From Lachnospiraceae bacterium (lineage in GTDB: Bacteria; Bacillota; Clostridia; Lachnospirales; Lachnospiraceae), in the NCBI GenBank assembly GCA_017514845.1, contig JAFWIM010000229.1:1-35179 (forward strand): a stretch of DNA of 35,179 nucleotides, read 5' to 3'. Positions 32,024 through 35,179 of the stretch are shown here, piece after piece. The notes beneath the pieces were generated by a model. That model did no database searches. It worked only from the letters and a program-made list of their open reading frames with translations, and had not been told where the DNA came from. The first letter of the stretch is position 1. Each line of letters starts with the position of its first letter. Position numbers and translations under genes: made by a program.

Positions 32024-32716
32024 TTATGTAGTCTTGCTCTGCCCGCCCTCAGGGGACATTTCCGCATGCCCGGATGAAGGCTTCCATCTCGCGTACCGCA
32101 CGTAAGGTCTCCTGTTCCTGACCGCGAGTGCCGGACAGAGCTCCTCGTCCGAATCAGGGATATCGACCTTGTAGGACGTCCCGACTCTGTGCACGACCCG
32201 CTCAAAGGCCAGAAATACGCGGAGATCAAAACAGCTGATATCCTCGATCATCAGAGCCATCGTCTCCTCCTCCGAAAAACGGCTCCTGTAGGGCCGGTCA
32301 GAAGTCAGGGCCGCGTACACGTCACACACGCGGATGATTCTGGCTCCCATGGGAATCTTCTCGCCCGACAGTCCGTCCGGATAGCCAGAGCCGTCATAAT
32401 TCTCATGGTGATGGCGGATCATACGGCACACATCCTCGCCCACCCCATAGCTTTTGAGGGTCTGGGCTGAGATCACCGGGTGCATGCGCACATATTTCAT
32501 CTCCTCGACGACAAGCGGGCTTCCCGGTCTCACGTCCGAATACAGGTAGTTGGCAAGCCGAAGTTTACCTATATCGTGGAGAAGACCGGCTTTCGCAACG
32601 AGATCTTCCTGCTCTTTGGGCATATTAAGTTCCCTCGCGACCTCACGCGCAAGGCGGCTCACATATATTCCGTGTGCAATTTCCTCTGTGAGATTATAAT
32701 CTACGATTTTAGCCAT
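32024..32716 (-). CDS. HD-GYP-like metal-dependent phosphohydrolase
   Basis: In the 230-residue protein, residues ~10-150 carry the HD fold: GLLHDIGKLRL (HD at 47-48), then HHENYDGSGYPDGLSGEKIP, the GYP motif of cyclic-di-GMP phosphodiesterases, and RIIRVCDVYAAL. The second half (after about 165) is not recognised and ends in a basic, polar tail. It has no sensor or receiver domain. The gene has its own promoter (32766-32794) and is followed by hisS after 16 nt. A weak Shine-Dalgarno (GGAAG) precedes the ATG. A cyclic nucleotide or other phosphomonoester substrate is possible; activity on c-di-GMP is an inference from the motif. Confidence 0.87.
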   Translation of the reverse strand: MAKIVDYNLTEEIAHGIYVSRLAREVARELNMPKEQEDLVAKAGLLHDIGKLRLANYLYSDVRPGSPLVVEEMKYVRMHPVISAQTLKSYGVGEDVCRMIRHHHENYDGSGYPDGLSGEKIPMGARIIRVCDVYAALTSDRPYRSRFSEEETMALMIEDISCFDLRVFLAFERVVHRVGTSYKVDIPDSDEELCPALAVRNRRPYVRYARWKPSSGHAEMSPEGGQSKTT

Positions 32717-32765
32717 AGTCTTCCACGATACTGAGAACTGCTATGCCGCGGGCATCCAGCTTTAA

Positions 32766-32794
32766 ATCATACCATCTGAGAGTTTTAATGTAAA
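32766..32794 (-). promoter_or_regulatory. Promoter of the HD-hisS-aspS operon
   Basis: Minus strand TTTACA (32794-32789), a 17-bp spacer and TATGAT (32771-32766) form a near-consensus SigA-type promoter about 50 nt before the HD gene. Confidence 0.7.
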
Positions 32795-32816
32795 GTGCCG
32801 ATACCTTTTTAACAGT

Positions 32817-32857
32817 GAAGGTCCTTGCTTTTCGATGAAGATGGTGTTTGCGCCGGG
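32817..32857. repeat. Dispersed copy of the intergenic repeat seen at 1200-1241
   Basis: GAAGGTCCTTGCTTTTCGAT continues through GAAGATGGTG to CGCCGGG. It matches 1200-1241 (GAAGGACCTGCGTTTTTCGA... to CCGCCGG) at about 35 of 42 aligned positions, with one gap. A partial third copy is at 1005-1027 and an inverted copy at 1113-1145. All are in gene-free DNA just after gene ends. Confidence 0.65.
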
Positions 32858-32885
32858 TCCCGAGCTCACGGGCAGCCGGGCTGAA

Positions 32886-34373
32886 TTATTCGGCTTCCAT
32901 CCTGGCGAGGTAGGTCTTCACATCCTTGGGGTTTATGATCCGCTCAATAAGCCCGTCCGGCGATATGGTCTTGGACGACGCGCCAGCTCCGAAAGCGCGG
33001 ATCTCCTGCTTCTCCTCCATGATCAGAATATTGTAGAGGCACTCTCTGCCGGGCTTCGCGAAGCCTGTGTTCTCCAGCCCGCCTTTCATATTCTTCTGAC
33101 GGTATAGGTAATACGGGAACATGCCCATACGCCGCGCATACGCATAAGCCATGTTGATAATCGTCTCGGAATTGACGAACTGAAGGCCAGCATAGCGGCT
33201 CATATCCTCCGTCTCACCGGATCTGTGGGCTTCCTTCAGAGCTTTCGTGAGTCTTGAAGCCCGCTTGACCGCAAGTGAGTGGATGGTCAGAGAATCCGGA
33301 CCCAGTTTTTCGATCTCCTGCAATGTGTACTCGACATCCTGCGGTTCCTCCCCGGGCAGGCCGAGGATGATATCCATATTGATGTTGTCGAACCCGACTT
33401 CCCTGGCGAGTGCGAAAGCCCTCTTCGTATCCAGGGCAGTGTGATGCCTTCCGATGAGATCCAGAGTCCTCTGGTTCATAGTCTGCGGATTGACGGAGAT
33501 GCGGTTGATCCCGTGGGCTTTTAGAACTTCGAGTTTCTCCCTGGTTATTGAGTCAGGGCGGCCGGCCTCGACAGTGCGCTCGGCACAATTTGCAAGATCA
33601 TATGTATTTTCAGCCGCGGTCAGAAGGCGGTCCAGCTGATCCGCTGTGAGTGCTGTCGGCGTGCCTCCTCCGACGTAAAAAGTGACAGGTGCCGGGAACT
33701 TCTCTGCCGGCGGATCATACCGCCGCAGAGGCTTTTTAATATGGTTCTTCGGACCGCGGTCGGGCAGCAGAACGGTCTCCGGGAGCTCTTTACAGTGAAC
33801 GTTCGTATAGAGCTCTTTTTCGACCGCGCTGAGATACTCGTCCATCCGATCCTGCCACAGAGACACCGGGGACGCGGAGAACGTGCAGTAGAGGCAGATC
33901 GACGGGCAGAACGGAACGTGCAGATAAAGACTCATGCTGTCCCCGCCCGTAGGGATGTTCCCGAGAAGCCGCCTTTCATTCTTTGCGACTTCAAGTGCGA
34001 GTTCAGCCTTGGCCCGCGAGACAAGATATGTCTCCATCATGCTGTCTGTGATCTGCGTATCCGACATGCCCTCTTCCAGCATCTTCATCGGAATCTTGGT
34101 CGGTCGAATGCCGGACAGTGTCCCCCAGGGCAATTCATGACCCGTATAATCGCAGAGAGTCCTATAGAGCGAGCGCTTCAGATGGTCCTTTGTCTCTTTT
34201 CTGTCCTCATAGTCGGGTATGGTGACAAAAAACTCAAGATCCTTCGGCAGGCTGCATTTTTCCTTCTCATCCTCCGTATATATACTGACATCATCGTCCG
34301 GAAAAAACGCCTTCACGAGCGAATGCATATCATACATAAAGTCATTTCTGCTCAGTCTTACACCGACCTTCAT
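32886..34373 (-). CDS. hemZ: HemZ-like radical SAM coproporphyrinogen dehydrogenase
   Basis: The 495-residue radical SAM protein has C156-x3-C160-x2-C163 in LHVPFCPSICLYC, the 4Fe-4S site for SAM cleavage. It is followed by FYVGGGTPTAL, GRPDSI and SVNPQTMNQRTLDLIGRHH, typical of HemN/HemZ/HemW. The N-terminal ~140 residues have LPWGTLSGIRPTKIP, the mark of HemZ rather than HemN. It is annotated as oxygen-independent coproporphyrinogen III oxidase, but activity in this branch is not well proven. The start is ATG 34373 with GGAGGG 4 nt upstream. It lies 18 nt after the MBL gene and probably shares its transcript. Confidence 0.9.
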   Translation of the reverse strand: MKVGVRLSRNDFMYDMHSLVKAFFPDDDVSIYTEDEKEKCSLPKDLEFFVTIPDYEDRKETKDHLKRSLYRTLCDYTGHELPWGTLSGIRPTKIPMKMLEEGMSDTQITDSMMETYLVSRAKAELALEVAKNERRLLGNIPTGGDSMSLYLHVPFCPSICLYCTFSASPVSLWQDRMDEYLSAVEKELYTNVHCKELPETVLLPDRGPKNHIKKPLRRYDPPAEKFPAPVTFYVGGGTPTALTADQLDRLLTAAENTYDLANCAERTVEAGRPDSITREKLEVLKAHGINRISVNPQTMNQRTLDLIGRHHTALDTKRAFALAREVGFDNINMDIILGLPGEEPQDVEYTLQEIEKLGPDSLTIHSLAVKRASRLTKALKEAHRSGETEDMSRYAGLQFVNSETIINMAYAYARRMGMFPYYLYRQKNMKGGLENTGFAKPGRECLYNILIMEEKQEIRAFGAGASSKTISPDGLIERIINPKDVKTYLARMEAE

Positions 34374-34391
34374 AAACCCTCCAGCTGTGCG

Positions 34392-35021
34392 TCATTGAAA
34401 TCCTTTTACCCGCTTTTCATATCCGATCGTTGTGCTCCTGTCATGACCGCAGAGCACTGTGACGTCGTCCGGCAGCTCTGTGAGCAGGCGCGTTAATGAC
34501 ATCACCATGTCCCGGCTGTTTCCCGTGGGCAGATCTGTTCTCCCGTAGCTCCTGAAAAACAGCGTGTCACCCGCAAAGAGAACGCCCTGCTCCTCATAGT
34601 AGTAACATACGCTGCCGGCTGTGTGGCCGGGCGTGTGCATGACGGTGCAGTGAAAGCCTGCCAGATCGATCTCCGTTCCCTCGCTGACAAGATGATCCGG
34701 CTCGACTGTGATTCTGGTGCCATAGCAGTCACAGTTGAGGCTGTCATCCTTCAGCATAGCCGCATCCTTTGCGCCGATGTAGACGCGGATCTCAGGGTAT
34801 GCATCCCTCAGGCTGTTGACCGCGAGAATGTGGTCAAAGTGACCGTGGGTGAGGAAGATGGCTGCAGGTCTGCCGTCCAGATCGCGGATCTTATTGCAAA
34901 TGTGATCCGCGTCATCTCCCGGATCGACAATAATCATCTCCCGGCTTTCCTCATTTAGTATAAGATAGCAGTTGGTGCGGATCATTCCGACCTCAAGCGC
35001 GTAAATCTTCATATCTGCCAT
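34392..35021 (-). CDS. MBL-fold metallo-hydrolase (glyoxalase II-like)
   Basis: The 209-residue cytoplasmic hydrolase has the binuclear zinc motif THGHFDH (58-64), then HTPGHTAGS, FAGDTLFFRSYGRTDLP and a final CGHDRSTT. It fits the hydroxyacylglutathione-hydrolase-like group often found next to hemZ in Clostridia. The substrate is unknown. ATG 35021 follows GAGGAG with 6 nt spacing. The upstream region 35022-35179 carries stem-loops but no promoter that I could identify. Confidence 0.9.
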   Translation of the reverse strand: MADMKIYALEVGMIRTNCYLILNEESREMIIVDPGDDADHICNKIRDLDGRPAAIFLTHGHFDHILAVNSLRDAYPEIRVYIGAKDAAMLKDDSLNCDCYGTRITVEPDHLVSEGTEIDLAGFHCTVMHTPGHTAGSVCYYYEEQGVLFAGDTLFFRSYGRTDLPTGNSRDMVMSLTRLLTELPDDVTVLCGHDRSTTIGYEKRVKGFQ

Positions 35022-35041
35022 TGTAAACTCCTCATAGAATC

Positions 35042-35160
35042 AAGAACGCCTCGGCGTTCTTGCCGCGCCGCGCAAAGTGCGAAGCACCTTCATCATTGCG
35101 CGGCTGCGATCCGCCGGAGGCATTTAATCTCTGACGCGGGTTTGTATCCCATGTCAGAGG
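35042..35160. repeat. Stem-loops upstream of the MBL gene
   Basis: Three dyads are seen. AAGAACGCC-TC-GGCGTTCTT (35042-35061) is a near-perfect 9-bp hairpin just before the MBL ribosome site. CCGCGCAA (35068-35075) pairs with TTGCGCGG (35096-35103), enclosing a GTGC-GAA-GCAC hairpin (35078-35088). CTCTGAC (35130-35136) pairs with GTCAGAG (35153-35159), continuing through a GGG/CCC pair. No U tract follows the first. It may be a structured leader, an upstream gene's terminator or an intergenic repeat. Confidence 0.5.
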
Positions 35161-35179
35161 TAGGTTTCTTTTGCGCATT

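Noticed and set aside
32717-32885. T-box or other riboswitch before the HD-hisS-aspS operon
   Set aside because: No T-box sequence or specifier-type structure was seen; the gap holds a promoter and the dispersed repeat.
35032-35178. 48-codon minus-strand frame ending at the MBL ribosome site
   Set aside because: It covers the stem-loop region, its composition is unlike a folded protein, and any ribosome site would lie outside the window; another frame is also open there. It could be an upstream gene's end or a non-coding repeat.

Overview
The window looks like chromosomal DNA of an anaerobic member of the Clostridia, most likely Lachnospiraceae-like. The pointers are a single-chain pyruvate:ferredoxin oxidoreductase, a HemZ-type radical SAM protein, the order MBL hydrolase - hemZ - (HD protein) - hisS - aspS, a YbiT/YkpA-type ABC-F protein and Gram-positive envelope genes (LCP, YfhO, LicD, VanZ). 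This is inferred from gene content and order; no rRNA or tRNA gene was seen. All but one of the genes called lie on the minus strand, so transcription runs right to left.

Layout from left to right: the N-terminal part of a class A penicillin-binding protein (1-745); a 587-base gene-free stretch full of direct and inverted repeats; PFOR (1333-4878) with a recognisable promoter, operator-like dyad and terminator; an ABC-F ATPase (5186-6826); a small group of envelope genes (VanZ-like, a DUF6056-like polytopic protein, an anchored extracytoplasmic protein; 6931-9377); a plus-strand 33-codon membrane-peptide gene with its own promoter and terminator (9382-9606); and a 16 kb, tightly packed minus-strand cluster (9655-25845). 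To the right are a monocistronic LCP-family protein with a very large cytoplasmic N-terminus (26015-28759), then aspS, hisS, an HD-GYP-like protein, hemZ and an MBL hydrolase.

The 16 kb cluster is the most interesting part. Read 5'->3' it encodes two glycosyltransferases separated by nine 15-bp tandem repeats, a Wzy-like polymerase, LicD, then a translationally coupled block of ABC exporter - HPr-kinase-like protein - PqqD-like protein (B1) - transglutaminase-like B2 protein - nucleotidyltransferase, followed by a VanZ-like protein, an asparagine-synthetase-like protein lacking the glutaminase Cys (lasso cyclase, C), YfhO, an IspD/TarI-like cytidylyltransferase and a GatD-like dehydrogenase. 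B1, B2, C, K, N and D together are the hallmark set of a paeninodin/pseudomycoidin-type lasso peptide pathway, but no precursor peptide gene could be found in any gap. The flanking genes look like a teichoic-acid-like or capsule pathway with a CDP-alditol supply (IspD-like + GatD-like) and a phospho-alditol transferase (LicD). The cluster may therefore couple a RiPP-type maturation machine to a phospho-glycopolymer pathway, or may mature a precursor encoded elsewhere.

Other notable items are an ABC-F protein whose two degenerate motifs would fall in the same composite ATP site, an atypically short HisS C-terminus, and a dispersed intergenic repeat family shared by the left and right ends of the window.
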